The notes below the pieces were generated by a model, which was not told the DNA's origin, searched no databases, and saw only the letters and a list, made by a program, of their open reading frames with translations. The position numbers and the translations under genes are program-made. This document shows, in pieces, positions 45,519-55,048 of a stretch of DNA of 64,000 bases; the stretch's first letter is position 1, and each line of letters starts with the position of its first letter. Location of the stretch: the NCBI GenBank assembly GCA_965214235.1, contig CBDCBH010000002.1:310001-374000 (forward strand), written 5' to 3'. This DNA comes from Ilyomonas sp965214235 (GTDB lineage: Bacteria; Bacteroidota; Bacteroidia; Chitinophagales; Chitinophagaceae).

Positions 45519-45968
45519 TTAAATGCCGAACTGCCGTAGATGATGGTCTAAGTGCATGTAAATAAAACGTCGCCACTGGTTTGTTCGTAATGGACCTAAC
45601 ATAGGGTGATTGCCATAAATTTCTTCTTTGTAATTGGTTATTTTATTCACCGATTGAATAAGCCCATTTCTAAGTTCTTCAAAAGTAGTTTGGTCTTCTA
45701 TCGGCTTCACATATTTCGGATTAGTTTTAATGCCTTTCGGTATGCCTTTCATGAGTTGCAAAACAAGTGTTTGCAAAAAACGTTGCTTCAATGTTGGTTT
45801 GTTATCGTTGCTGTTTGGTTTCAATATTTCACCGTTTATTTTGGCGCAGTGAAACATCATTTCGGTTACCGTCATTGTTCCCCACAAGCCTTTACCATCG
45901 GGTGTTATCGCCATGATGCGGGCGATAACCTGCGGCTGACTATATTCATTTAAAACGGCTTTTTTCAT
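45519..45968 (-). CDS. DUF1569 (DinB-like) protein
   Basis: The 149-residue protein matches DUF1569, a DinB/YfiT-like four-helix family: WGTMTVTEMMFHCAKING (first conserved His), then HPMLGPLRTNQWRRFIYMHLDHHLRQF (His-rich C-terminal helix). These bind a metal and may act as thiol transferases; the actual function is unknown. It lies 54 bp upstream of the FAD oxidoreductase on the same strand. Confidence 0.9.
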   Translation of the reverse strand: MKKAVLNEYSQPQVIARIMAITPDGKGLWGTMTVTEMMFHCAKINGEILKPNSNDNKPTLKQRFLQTLVLQLMKGIPKGIKTNPKYVKPIEDQTTFEELRNGLIQSVNKITNYKEEIYGNHPMLGPLRTNQWRRFIYMHLDHHLRQFGI

Positions 45969-46138
45969 AAATCGAATGTAAGGAAATTATAGCGGGAATC
46001 ATTGAACGGAATTTGACAATCAACCCTCATAAAAAATAACAAAACCAACAACCGCCCACAATAATAATTATATAACAAGCTTACTTATGCAATATTTTTT
46101 TTACTTTACCGACTTATTTTATCTAAAAAACTTGTCGT

Positions 46139-47542
46139 ATGTCAACTGAACAAAACGCATCTTCCCGCAGAAAATTTTTACAACAAATTGGTGCTACCAG
46201 CTTGCTTGCCGCAGTAGCGCCCTTGAGCAGCATGGCTGCAAATGAAAAGGCAGAAGAACGCACCTTATTTTATGAAAAAAAGATTTCAGCAACCGATAAA
46301 ATTCGCATAGCCGTAATCGGTTTCGGCATACAAGGTCATTACGATTTAGCAACCGCCCTTAAAGTGCCCGGTGTAGAGCTGGCGGGCATTTGCGATCTTT
46401 ACACAGGCAGGCTTCAGAACGCAAAAGAGTTGTATGGCAACGATGTGTTTACCACGCGCAACTACCATGAAATTTTAGATAAAAAAGATGTTGATGCGGT
46501 GATTATCGCTACTGCCGATTGCTGGCATGCACGCATTACAAAAGAGGCATTGCAAAAAGGAAAAGCAGTGTATTGCGAAAAGCCAATGGTATATAACATA
46601 AGCGAAGGACAAAGCGTTGTGGATACGCAAAAGAAAACAGGCAAAGTTTTGCAGGTGGGCAGCCAGAGAGTAAGCAGCATTGCCTTTGCAAAAGCTAAAG
46701 AACTATTAGCAGCCGGTGAAATAGGAAAGCTGAATATGGTAAATGCAGTGTACGACAGGCAAGGTGCAATTGGTGCATGGGAATACACGATACCGCCTGA
46801 TGCATCGCCGGAAACTACAGATTGGGATAAGTATATTGAAGGATTAAATAAAATGCCTTTTGATGAAAAAAAGTTTTTTTGGTGGCGCGCTTACCGCGAG
46901 GTAGGAACTGGTGTTGCAGGCGATTTGTTTATTCATTTGTTAAGCGGAACGCATTTTATAACGAATTCAAAAGGTCCTGAAAAAATATTCAGCAGCGGGC
47001 AGCTTTGTTACTGGAAAGATGGCAGAAACATGCCCGATGTGATGACGGGTATTATGCAATACGGAGATACGCCGGAACATCCGCCGTTTCAGTTAACCTT
47101 GCAGGTGAATTTTATAAGCGGAACAGGTGGTGAAGAAAGCACACGGTTTATTGGTTCGGAAGGTGTGATGGTGGTAACCGACAATAATTTGACGGTGCAT
47201 CATAGCCTTCTGCCTGAAGCACCTGGTTTTGGCGGCTACGATTCTGTATTTACTTTTCCCAAACAAATGCAGCAGGATATGCAAAAAGCGTATGATGCTA
47301 AATGGTCAGTGGCACAAAAAACACGTCCTCAAAAAGCCGATGTAAATTTCAAAGCACCGGAAGGATACAGCGACCATCTGGATCACTTTACTAACTTTTT
47401 TGATTCGATAAGAATGGGTAAACCGGTTGTGGAAGATGCGGTGTTCGGCTTTCGTGCGGCGGCTCCGGCATTATCGTGCAACGAAAGTTATTTTCAAAAG
47501 AAAATCATTAATTGGGACCCGGTAAATATGAAGCTGGTGTAA
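46139..47542 (+). CDS. Tat-exported Gfo/Idh/MocA family oxidoreductase
   Basis: The 467-residue protein has a twin-arginine signal (SSRRKFLQQIGATSLLAAV), followed by an NAD(P)-binding Rossmann fold (KIRIAVIGFGIQGHYDLA) and the EKP motif (YCEKPMVYNI) of the Gfo/Idh/MocA family. The C-terminal domain has the usual beta-sheet. Substrates are sugars or inositol derivatives. A Tat export signal with tightly bound NAD(P) is typical of glucose-fructose oxidoreductase-like members. The cluster on the minus strand contains other sugar-type enzymes, so they may share a pathway. Confidence 0.92.
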   Translation: MSTEQNASSRRKFLQQIGATSLLAAVAPLSSMAANEKAEERTLFYEKKISATDKIRIAVIGFGIQGHYDLATALKVPGVELAGICDLYTGRLQNAKELYGNDVFTTRNYHEILDKKDVDAVIIATADCWHARITKEALQKGKAVYCEKPMVYNISEGQSVVDTQKKTGKVLQVGSQRVSSIAFAKAKELLAAGEIGKLNMVNAVYDRQGAIGAWEYTIPPDASPETTDWDKYIEGLNKMPFDEKKFFWWRAYREVGTGVAGDLFIHLLSGTHFITNSKGPEKIFSSGQLCYWKDGRNMPDVMTGIMQYGDTPEHPPFQLTLQVNFISGTGGEESTRFIGSEGVMVVTDNNLTVHHSLLPEAPGFGGYDSVFTFPKQMQQDMQKAYDAKWSVAQKTRPQKADVNFKAPEGYSDHLDHFTNFFDSIRMGKPVVEDAVFGFRAAAPALSCNESYFQKKIINWDPVNMKLV

Positions 47543-47555
47543 CTTCTTCTTTTTA

Positions 47556-47607
47556 CAAAGCAATCTTGTTTTTTGTTTATTCAAAATAAGATTGCTTTGT
47601 TGTTTTG
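47556..47607 (+). terminator. Rho-independent terminator
   Basis: A perfect 12-bp stem (CAAAGCAATCTT, 47556-47567, against AAGATTGCTTTG, 47588-47599) is followed by TTGTTTTG. It ends the Gfo/Idh/MocA transcript and covers an upstream ATG of the next frame (47592), which supports the later start used for that gene. Confidence 0.8.
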
Positions 47608-47669
47608 CAAAGGATCGGTCCGTCTCTTTTAATTTCAAATCTTATTTAATCGCTTTTTATTTTCCTTTT

Positions 47670-48065
47670 ATGAAAGTCTTCAACATTGCGTTTGTTTTTA
47701 TTTTTATTGTATTTGCCGGGTTGCAATACAACGATCCTGATCCTTATGTTTGGATGCCCATTTATTTATACGGCGCCGCATTTTGCTGGCTTGCCTTCCG
47801 TAATAAATTTTATCCGAAGGCATACATTTTTGGTAGCATTGTTTGCGGCATTTACGCTTTGTACAAAGCGTTTGATGAAAATGGTTTGATAGATTGGCTA
47901 ACCAAACACAACGCGCAAAATATTGCCGAAACAATGAAGGCAGAAAAGCCCTGGATTGAAGAAACCCGCGAATTTTTTGGTTTGTTGATTGTGATTTCGG
48001 TGTTGATGATTAACTATTTTTATGGCAAATGGAAGATGCGCAAAATGAATACTGCCGCTGTTTAG
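47670..48065 (+). CDS. Transmembrane protein of the TMEM220 family
   Basis: The start at 47670 (MKVFNIAFVFIFIVFAGLQ) follows the terminator hairpin. The 131-residue protein has about four membrane segments and the conserved YNDPDPYVWMPIYLYGA of the transmembrane 220 family, plus ALYKAFDENGL. Function unknown. It is convergent with alaS. Confidence 0.88.
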   Translation: MKVFNIAFVFIFIVFAGLQYNDPDPYVWMPIYLYGAAFCWLAFRNKFYPKAYIFGSIVCGIYALYKAFDENGLIDWLTKHNAQNIAETMKAEKPWIEETREFFGLLIVISVLMINYFYGKWKMRKMNTAAV

Positions 48066-48116
48066 TTTAATAACTTTTTATAAACATCCGTGTTCAACAA
48101 ACCAATGGTTTGTCGT

Positions 48117-51005
48117 CTATAACAAACTCTTTATTTTTTCTATCACTTTGTCAAATACATTGCCGTCTTGTCCGCCCGCAATAGCTGCCGTTTGATTGCC
48201 GCCGCCACCACCTTTAATCAACGGAGCAACCATATCTTTAATAATTTTATTCGCGTCAAAGCCTTTGCCAGCAAGGATTTCGGCTATTGCAACAGCAACG
48301 GTTGCTTTACCGCTGATGTTAGCGCAAAGCGTAACAAAGCCATTTGTTTTTTTAGATAATTCGATAGATAATTTCTTCAACGCATCAGCACTGCCTACAT
48401 CAACTGTTTCGCCAATAAATGATGTGTTATGAATGATGATGGTTTTTTTTGTCAACTCGTCACCCAAATTGTTTAGCAGTTTTGCTTCCTGCGATTCTGA
48501 TTTCTTTTTTATTTCGTTCAATTCTGCCAGCACATTTTCAATGCTTTTGCTTAATTGCTTTGGATTTTTTAAAACGGCTTTGGCAGCATTCAATTCATTC
48601 AATTGTTCATCAACAAAATCTTCTGCCGCTTTGCCGGTTACGGCTTCTATACGGCGAACGCCGGCTGCAATGGCACTTTCACTTTTAATTTTAAAAAAGC
48701 CCAGTTCGCCGGTGCTGCCAACATGGGTTCCACCACAGAGTTCGATAGAATAGTTCGGGTCAATAGTAACTACTCTTACCCTGTCGCCATACTTCTCGCC
48801 AAACAATGCCATAGCACCGGTTTGCGCCGCATCTTCTTTGCTCATCCATTGAATGACCACCGGAATATTCTCTCTAATTTTTTTATTTACGATGGTTTGT
48901 ATTTGTTCCATTTCTTCGCCTGTGACTTTGGCAAAATGCGAGAAATCAAAACGCAGATAATCATCCGTTACCAAAGAACCTTTTTGCGCAACGTGAGTTC
49001 CTAAAACCTGTCGCAGTGCAGCATGCAGCAAATGCGTGGCGCTGTGATGCGATGCGATGTGGTGCCTTCTTTCCTTTGCAACCGTGGCAATTATTTCTTC
49101 ACTCAATTCATCGGGAATGGTTTCGGCAATATGAATAATTAAATCGTTTTCTTTTTTGGTGTCAACAATCTTCACCCCTTGCCCCTCTCCACGGGTGGAG
49201 AGGGGAATAAGAAAACCCTGATCGCCAACCTGTCCGCCGCTTTCAGCATAAAAAGGAGTTTTGTTTAAAACAATCTGATAAAGCTCTTTGCCTTTTGTTT
49301 TTACTTTCCTGTATTTTAAAATGCCGGCTTCCGTTTCTAAAGTATCATAACCAACGAATTCCGTTTTGTTGTTATCGTTTATAACAATCCAATCTTCAGT
49401 ATCTAAAGCGGTGGCAGCGCGGGAGCGGGACTTTTGTTTTTGGAGTTCTTGTTGAAAACCGGTTTTATCAACCCCCCAGCCCATTTCTTTTGCGATTAAT
49501 TCAGTTAAGTCAAAAGGAAAACCATCCTGATCAGATAACGAAAAAGCAAATTTTCCATCTATTATCAAAGCGGGCGGTAAATTTCTTATTTCATTGATAA
49601 AATCCTCTTTGGAAAATATCTCTTGGTTATAACTATTAAGCAAATGAGAATCTAAACTTTTGTGAATAACTCCTTCATAATATTCTTGAATTCTATTAAG
49701 ACCAGATACTTTGAATGTTTCATGCTGATTAATAAAATTAGCGAGAGAAACATACTCTTTAAATTCCTCATCATTAAGTTGATAAGTTGATGATAGTTTG
49801 TTAATGTAATATTTCAATCTTTTCCATTTTTCAAAATATTCATTGACTCTGATTAAACCATTACCTAAGGTTCTCAAAAACGCCTCTTCTTCTTCTTTCA
49901 CCACTCTACTTACAAAGTCAACCTGCTGTTCTAATTCAGGAAATACATGTTCAAATTGCTTTGCCAATAAAGGCATCAATTGAAAAAGCAAGGGTTGTTT
50001 ATAATCCAGATAAGAATAATAATAGCGAACGGCTCTGCGCAAAATTCTTCTGATTACATAACCGGCACCGGTGTTGGATGGCAATTGCCCATCAGCAATT
50101 GTAAATGCTATAGCACGAATGTGATCGGCAATTACACGAAATGATACCTCAACCCCCTGCCCCTTCTCCACTGATGGAGAAGGGGAGTAAGTGCGACCCG
50201 TTATTTTTTCTATCTCCTTTATGGTTCCGGTAAATACATCCGTATCGTAATTGCTTTGCTTGTTTTGTATCACACGCACCAAACGTTCGAAGCCCATTCC
50301 GGTGTCAACATGTTTTGCCGGCAATGGTTCAAGCGTTCCATCTTTCAGGCGGTTGAACTGCATAAATACAATGTTCCAAATCTCAATCACCTGCGGATTG
50401 TCTCTATTTACTAAAGCCGCGCCGGGCGTGGCTTTTCGCTCTTCTTCACTGCGGCTGTCAAAGTGAATTTCAGTGCAAGGTCCGCATGGGCCGGTGTCAC
50501 CCATTTCCCAAAAATTGTCCTTTTTATTCCCCAGTAAAATACGGTCATCAAGCACATAGTTTTTCCATTCATTATATGCTTCCTTATCTCTTTCTAAACC
50601 CTCCTGCTCATCGCCCTGAAAAATGGTTACATACAAACGGTCTTTCTCTAATTTATACACTTCGGTAAGTAGCTCCCAACTCCAGGCAATGGCTTCCCGC
50701 TTAAAATAATCGCCAAAGCTCCAGTTGCCCAGCATCTCGAACATGGTGTGGTGGTAAGTATCAACGCCAACCTCTTCCAAATCGTTGTGCTTACCGCTTA
50801 CCCGCAAACATTTTTGTGTATCGGCAACGCGTTTATATTCCGCAATTTTGTTCCCCAAAAAATAATCTTTAAACTGGTTCATACCCGCATTGGTAAACAG
50901 CAATGTTGGATCGTTTTTAATTACAATCGGGGCTGAAGGAACAATAAGATGTTCTTTGCTTTTGAAGAAATCTAAAAACTGCTGGCGTATCTCCGATGAT
51001 GTCAT
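48117..51005 (-). CDS. alaS: Alanine-tRNA ligase with unusual insertions
   Basis: The 962-residue protein is longer than usual (about 875). The class II catalytic core is at the N-terminus (TNAGMNQFKDYFLG, GDTGPCGPCTEI), followed by the editing domain (HHSATHLLHAALRQVLG) with zinc ligands and Cys-Gly-Gly-Thr-His, and the C-terminal oligomerisation domain (KGGGGGNQTAAIAGG). Two in-frame palindromic repeats add PLSTRGEGQGVK (49173-49210) and SPSVEKGQGVEV (50150-50190). A further AT-rich insert of about 75 residues lies between the core and the GFPFDLTE motif (about 49550-49845). All key motifs are kept, so the enzyme should work. Confidence 0.96.
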   Translation of the reverse strand: MTSSEIRQQFLDFFKSKEHLIVPSAPIVIKNDPTLLFTNAGMNQFKDYFLGNKIAEYKRVADTQKCLRVSGKHNDLEEVGVDTYHHTMFEMLGNWSFGDYFKREAIAWSWELLTEVYKLEKDRLYVTIFQGDEQEGLERDKEAYNEWKNYVLDDRILLGNKKDNFWEMGDTGPCGPCTEIHFDSRSEEERKATPGAALVNRDNPQVIEIWNIVFMQFNRLKDGTLEPLPAKHVDTGMGFERLVRVIQNKQSNYDTDVFTGTIKEIEKITGRTYSPSPSVEKGQGVEVSFRVIADHIRAIAFTIADGQLPSNTGAGYVIRRILRRAVRYYYSYLDYKQPLLFQLMPLLAKQFEHVFPELEQQVDFVSRVVKEEEEAFLRTLGNGLIRVNEYFEKWKRLKYYINKLSSTYQLNDEEFKEYVSLANFINQHETFKVSGLNRIQEYYEGVIHKSLDSHLLNSYNQEIFSKEDFINEIRNLPPALIIDGKFAFSLSDQDGFPFDLTELIAKEMGWGVDKTGFQQELQKQKSRSRAATALDTEDWIVINDNNKTEFVGYDTLETEAGILKYRKVKTKGKELYQIVLNKTPFYAESGGQVGDQGFLIPLSTRGEGQGVKIVDTKKENDLIIHIAETIPDELSEEIIATVAKERRHHIASHHSATHLLHAALRQVLGTHVAQKGSLVTDDYLRFDFSHFAKVTGEEMEQIQTIVNKKIRENIPVVIQWMSKEDAAQTGAMALFGEKYGDRVRVVTIDPNYSIELCGGTHVGSTGELGFFKIKSESAIAAGVRRIEAVTGKAAEDFVDEQLNELNAAKAVLKNPKQLSKSIENVLAELNEIKKKSESQEAKLLNNLGDELTKKTIIIHNTSFIGETVDVGSADALKKLSIELSKKTNGFVTLCANISGKATVAVAIAEILAGKGFDANKIIKDMVAPLIKGGGGGNQTAAIAGGQDGNVFDKVIEKIKSLL
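49173..49210. repeat. Palindromic repeat within alaS, copy A
   Basis: CCCCTCTCC (49182-49190) and GGAGAGGGG (49197-49205) form a hairpin with flanks CACCCCTTG and AATAAG. The element is in frame and codes for PLSTRGEGQGVK in the alaS protein. It matches copy B in sequence, orientation and reading frame. Confidence 0.85.
50150..50190. repeat. Palindromic repeat within alaS, copy B
   Basis: CCCCTTCTCC (50160-50169) and GGAGAAGGGG (50176-50185) form a hairpin with flanks ACCCCCTG and AGTAAG, very like copy A. It codes for SPSPSVEKGQGVEV just before FRVIADHIRAI. This family of GC-rich palindromes is, to my memory, dispersed in several Bacteroidota genomes, mostly between genes. Confidence 0.85.
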
Positions 51006-51097
51006 AAGAAAATATATCGTTTAAAATGCCGTTATCTTTGAACGCATTGTAAACGGGCGGCAAAAATAGGAATTAGAGATGAGCTATAGGCTTTTTT

Positions 51098-51213
51098 AGC
51101 TGCGGGCTATGAGCCTTTGAAAAGCATTTTTATTTTATCTGCGAAATAATGAACTGCTGATAAAAGTAGATTTATTGATAAGGCTCGCCGCTCTTAGCTC
51201 ATGGCTCGCAGCT
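51098..51213. repeat. Imperfect inverted repeat upstream of the M23 gene
   Basis: AGCTGCGGGCTATGAGCC (51098-51115) pairs with AGCTCATGGCTCGCAGCT (51196-51213), about 15 of 18 positions. Similar AGCT-rich words occur before the M3 peptidase gene (17714-17880). Probably a dispersed repeat. It covers an upstream ATG (51201) that is therefore unlikely to be the start of the peptidase. Confidence 0.5.
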
Positions 51214-51224
51214 TTTCAGCAACT

Positions 51225-52196
51225 ATGAAAAAAATCAAATACTTCTATAATACACAAACACTTCGATACGAAAAATTAGTAACGCCATTGCGCGTAAAAC
51301 TGCTTCGCCTTTTTGGTTTTCTGGCAACGGTTGCTGTATCGGCAGTCATTATTGTTGCTATTGCATTTCGGTATATCGATTCTCCCAAAGAAAAACTATT
51401 GCAGCAGAGAAACGATGATATGCATGATGATTATGCTTTGCTGAACAAACAGATGCTGCAATTGCAGCAGCAGATGAAAGAGCTTGAAAACAGGGATAAC
51501 AATGTGTATCGTTCCATTTTTGAAGCGCAACCTGTGCACGATAGTGCGCGGCTAAAAGAAATGGAAAAAAATAAAGAGATTAAGCTGGTTGAAAGTATGA
51601 GCGGGGACGAGTTGGTAAAAAGCATTACAAGCCAGGTAAATGAGCTTTCGATGCTGATTTCTTTTCAGCAAAAAAGCTATACCGACATTGAAGGCATGAT
51701 TAAAAACAAAGAAAAATTATTGGCTGCTATTCCTGCCATTCAACCGGTAAGTAATAAAGATTTAACACGTATTGCATCGGGCTTTGGTTATCGGATTGAT
51801 CCTGTTTATAAAGTAACGAAATTGCATGCGGGGCTCGACTTTGCAGCACCTATCGGTACGCCAATTTATGCCACAGCAAATGGAGTGGTAACCGAAGCGG
51901 ATTTTAATGAAGGCGGATATGGCAATCATGTTGTTATCAGCCATGGTTATGGTTACGAAACGTTGTATGGGCACATGGTAAAAATGAAAGCAAGAGTAGG
52001 ACAAAAAATAAAGCGTGGAGAAGTGATTGGCTACGTGGGGAGCACAGGAAAAAGCACAGGCCCGCATTGCCACTACGAAGTGCATAAAAACGGAACACCG
52101 GTTGACCCTGTTTATTTTTTTTATAACGATTTAACGCCTGAACAATACGACAGATTACTAAAATTAGCGGCGGCAAGCAACCAAAGCTTCGATTAA
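51225..52196 (+). CDS. M23 family metallopeptidase
   Basis: The start at 51225 (MKKIKYFYNTQTLRYEKL) is chosen because the frame upstream lies in a repeat. The 323-residue protein has one membrane helix (about residues 27-50), a coiled coil (about 65-100) and a LytM/M23 domain: HAGLDFAAPIGTPIYAT (His and Asp ligands), YGNHVVISHG, YGHMVKM and GPHCHYEVHKNG (His-x-His). It cleaves peptidoglycan cross-links or activates amidases at the cell envelope. Confidence 0.93.
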   Translation: MKKIKYFYNTQTLRYEKLVTPLRVKLLRLFGFLATVAVSAVIIVAIAFRYIDSPKEKLLQQRNDDMHDDYALLNKQMLQLQQQMKELENRDNNVYRSIFEAQPVHDSARLKEMEKNKEIKLVESMSGDELVKSITSQVNELSMLISFQQKSYTDIEGMIKNKEKLLAAIPAIQPVSNKDLTRIASGFGYRIDPVYKVTKLHAGLDFAAPIGTPIYATANGVVTEADFNEGGYGNHVVISHGYGYETLYGHMVKMKARVGQKIKRGEVIGYVGSTGKSTGPHCHYEVHKNGTPVDPVYFFYNDLTPEQYDRLLKLAAASNQSFD

Positions 52197-52209
52197 AATG
52201 AAATACTGT

Positions 52210-52626
52210 TTATTTATCGGTTTGTAAAGTGAAAATAGGAGTGTAACCCCAGTCACCATCCTGCAAAGTATATTTTACAATGTAGTATAAGGTAGGCGCA
52301 GTTTGAGTGTCTTCGGTTGAATATTGAATAGCTGTAGTAGAGGTATCCAAACCATTTGTTTTGTAAATACTGCACAAATTGGTTCGTGATACGCCTCTTA
52401 AAATTTCGAGCGACTTTATATCTTTTTGGAATGATGTGGTAAAGCCAACTGTAATTTGATTATTGCTTTCCTGCGCTTTAAAATTTTGTATAGAAATGTT
52501 ATTACCGGTAAAAGAAATAGAGGAGGACGTTTGGATAGAAGCCGCCAAAGGAGACGATAGGTTTTCTTTTGAACAAGATAAAAAAATGACGCAGATAAGA
52601 AAAAAGGATGATAGTGAATTTTTCAT
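52210..52626 (-). CDS. Hypothetical lipoprotein
   Basis: The 138-residue protein has a lipoprotein signal (FFLICVIFLSCSKE). The mature part is beta-rich and Ser/Thr-rich, about 120 residues, resembling a fibronectin-type fold (AQESNNQITVGFTTS, TLYYIVKYTLQDGDWGY). No family recognised with certainty. It is convergent with the M23 gene and has no obvious partner. Confidence 0.7.
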   Translation of the reverse strand: MKNSLSSFFLICVIFLSCSKENLSSPLAASIQTSSSISFTGNNISIQNFKAQESNNQITVGFTTSFQKDIKSLEILRGVSRTNLCSIYKTNGLDTSTTAIQYSTEDTQTAPTLYYIVKYTLQDGDWGYTPIFTLQTDK

Positions 52627-52877
52627 GAAATTGAGATTAATATTGAATTAATATAAGATTAAAAACTACTTAAAATAATTCGAGAATCGTACCAATTTCA
52701 ATCAAAAACCGAAGTCATTGATTTTCAATTAAATTTTAATTTGGTAAAAGAATGTTAGTTGTTATTCTTTCTTATAATGGGAAAAGATATGAGAACCCAA
52801 TTGAAGTTGCTTTTTTTTATCTTCGCAACCTTTGTTAATAAAAACCAGTAGAAAATAAATTAAACGAACAAAGAACA

Positions 52878-54446
52878 ATGGAGGAACAAACAGTGTTAAT
52901 TATTATAGCGATTGTTATTTCACTTATTGCAGGCATAATTGCCGGTAAATTCATTTTTGCAAGAGATACCAAAAAGCAGATAGAAGAAGCCGATGCCAGG
53001 GCACAAAGTATTATAAAAGAAGCCGAATTGCGCGAAGAAACTATTAAGAAAGAAAAGCAATTGGAAGCCAAAGAAAAATTCGTTCAACTTCAGGCAGAGC
53101 ACGACAAATTAGTGTTGGAACGAAACCGTAAAATGAATGATGCAGAAGGTCGCATTAAACAAAAAGAAAACAGCATTAATCAAAAGGAAAGCAATCTTGA
53201 TAAACAAGTAAAAGAAAACGAAGTCATTAAAGACAATCTGAATAAACAAATTGAGATTGTAAGCAGCAAGCGCACAGAGCTTGAAAAGCACCAGGAAGAG
53301 CACATCCGCCGTTTGGAAAAAGTTGCAGGGCTTACCGCTGATGAAGCCAAAGCGCAATTGGTAGAAGGTTTAAAGCAGGAAGCACATACGCAGGCTTTGG
53401 CTTTGCAACAGGAAATTATTGAAGATGCCAAATTGAAGGCGAATAAAGAAGCGCGTAAAATTATTATTCAATCTATCCAGCGCACTGGTGCGGAGCAAAC
53501 CATTGAAAACACAGTTACGGTTTTCAACCTTGAAAGTGATGAAATAAAAGGACAAATTATTGGACGTGAAGGCAGAAACATCAGAGCCATAGAAGCCGCT
53601 ACCGGCGTGGATTTGATTGTGGATGATACACCCGAAGCCATTGTACTTTCCTCATTCGATCCGCTTCGTCGGGAAGTGGCGCGTTTGTCGTTGCAACGGT
53701 TAATTGCCGATGGTCGCATTCATCCTGCCCGCATCGAAGAAGTGGTTGAAAAAACGCGGAAGCAGTTGGAAGATCAGGTAATAGAAATTGGTGAGCGAAC
53801 TGTAATTGAACTGGGTATTCATGGCTTGCATAAAGAACTGGTTCGCATTGTTGGTAAAATGCGCTTTCGTTCTTCTTATGGACAAAATTTATTAATGCAC
53901 AGCCGCGAAGTAGCCAACTTGTGCGGTATTATGGCTGCCGAATTAGGGCTTAACCCAAAACTTGCCAAACGCGCCGGTTTGCTGCATGATATAGGTAAAG
54001 TGCCTGATGAAGAAACTGAATTGAGCCATGCTTTACTTGGAGCTAAACTGGCAGAAAAATATGGTGAAAATCCCGCTGTGGTAAACGCCATTGGTGCGCA
54101 CCACGATGAGATGGAAATGCAATTTGTTATTTCGCCGGTTGTACAAGCCTGCGATGCCATCAGTGGTGCACGACCTGGCGCCAGGCGTGAAATTATGCAG
54201 CAATATTTACAACGCATAAAAGACCTTGAAGCGTTGGCTGTATCATATCCTGGTGTTGAAAAAGCCTATGCCATTCAAGCCGGCCGAGAGCTTCGGGTAA
54301 TTGTTGAAGCTGATAAAGTAACAGACATGGACAGCGATAAATTGAGCTTTGAAATCGCTCAAAAAATTCAAACCGAAATGACGTATCCCGGCCAGATAAA
54401 AGTAACCGTCATTCGCGAGAAGCGTGCTGTGAACGTGGCGAGATAA
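52878..54446 (+). CDS. rny: Ribonuclease Y
   Basis: The 522-residue protein starts with a membrane helix (VLIIIAIVISLIAGIIAG), then a long coiled coil (about 25-180), a KH domain (GQIIGREGRNIRAIEAATG) and an HD domain (LLHDIGKVPDEETELSHA, about residue 370). It is the membrane-anchored endoribonuclease that starts mRNA decay. Promoter-like TATCTTCG lies about 60 nt upstream. A terminator follows. Confidence 0.96.
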   Translation: MEEQTVLIIIAIVISLIAGIIAGKFIFARDTKKQIEEADARAQSIIKEAELREETIKKEKQLEAKEKFVQLQAEHDKLVLERNRKMNDAEGRIKQKENSINQKESNLDKQVKENEVIKDNLNKQIEIVSSKRTELEKHQEEHIRRLEKVAGLTADEAKAQLVEGLKQEAHTQALALQQEIIEDAKLKANKEARKIIIQSIQRTGAEQTIENTVTVFNLESDEIKGQIIGREGRNIRAIEAATGVDLIVDDTPEAIVLSSFDPLRREVARLSLQRLIADGRIHPARIEEVVEKTRKQLEDQVIEIGERTVIELGIHGLHKELVRIVGKMRFRSSYGQNLLMHSREVANLCGIMAAELGLNPKLAKRAGLLHDIGKVPDEETELSHALLGAKLAEKYGENPAVVNAIGAHHDEMEMQFVISPVVQACDAISGARPGARREIMQQYLQRIKDLEALAVSYPGVEKAYAIQAGRELRVIVEADKVTDMDSDKLSFEIAQKIQTEMTYPGQIKVTVIREKRAVNVAR

Positions 54447-54479
54447 TGGCGTAAAAGAAAACGCAAGTTTGTTTTTGCT

Positions 54480-54515
54480 AACCTGTCAGGTTTATAATCT
54501 GACAGGTTTGTTTTT
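54480..54515 (+). terminator. Rho-independent terminator of rny
   Basis: A perfect 10-bp stem (AACCTGTCAG / CTGACAGGTT) with a 9-nt loop is followed by TGTTTTT, 34 nt after the rny stop. Confidence 0.88.
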
Positions 54516-54553
54516 GCAGCATATTGATTGGATAAATATAATTGGCTCCTCAA

Positions 54554-55030
54554 TTATTGTTTAGAAAAAGCAAGATGTTTTACCAACTCATCAATAAAAG
54601 GATGTTGGCTTTTGTACAAGTTTGTTTTTGCTTCACTTATTGTAAACCAACCGGCATTATCGGTTTCAGGAAACGATTGCATATTGCCGGAGCGTGGCGG
54701 CCATTCCATTTGAAACAGATTTGATTTTATAAACGGCGTTTCAAAATATTCATTCACTGCCCAGGCACTTATCTTTTTCCCGCTTTTTATTTTTACTGAT
54801 GTTAAGGGAATAAAGATTTTGGATGAAATAACATTTCCGGTTTCTTCTTCAAACTCACGCAGGGCAACGGTTAATGCGTCTTCTCCATCTTCATACTCGC
54901 CTTTTGGAATTGACCAAACACCAGTATTTTTTTTAGTAAAAAAAGGACCGCCGGGATGCACAAGTAATATTTTCAAAAGGTTGTTTTCATCGTAATGATA
55001 AACAACAAGACCTGCGCTTTTTTTTGCCAT
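54554..55030 (-). CDS. Nudix hydrolase
   Basis: The 158-residue protein has the Nudix box GEYEDGEDALTVALREFEEE (with TG next), near residue 45, preceded by GPFFTKKNTGVWSIPKG. It hydrolyses a nucleoside diphosphate linked to some other group; the beginning MAKKSAGLVVYHYD resembles diadenosine polyphosphate-type members. It starts 18 bp after the murA stop and may be co-transcribed with murA. Confidence 0.92.
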   Translation of the reverse strand: MAKKSAGLVVYHYDENNLLKILLVHPGGPFFTKKNTGVWSIPKGEYEDGEDALTVALREFEEETGNVISSKIFIPLTSVKIKSGKKISAWAVNEYFETPFIKSNLFQMEWPPRSGNMQSFPETDNAGWFTISEAKTNLYKSQHPFIDELVKHLAFSKQ

Positions 55031-55048
55031 AAAAACAAACTAAAATAT

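Noticed and set aside
45466..45576. N-terminal extension of the FAD oxidoreductase
   Set aside because: It overlaps the DUF1569 gene and would bury the signal peptide that starts at 45465.
48092..48110. Short palindrome ACAAACCAATGGTTTGT between TMEM220 and alaS
   Set aside because: The stem is AT-rich and lacks a T tract; too weak to call a terminator.
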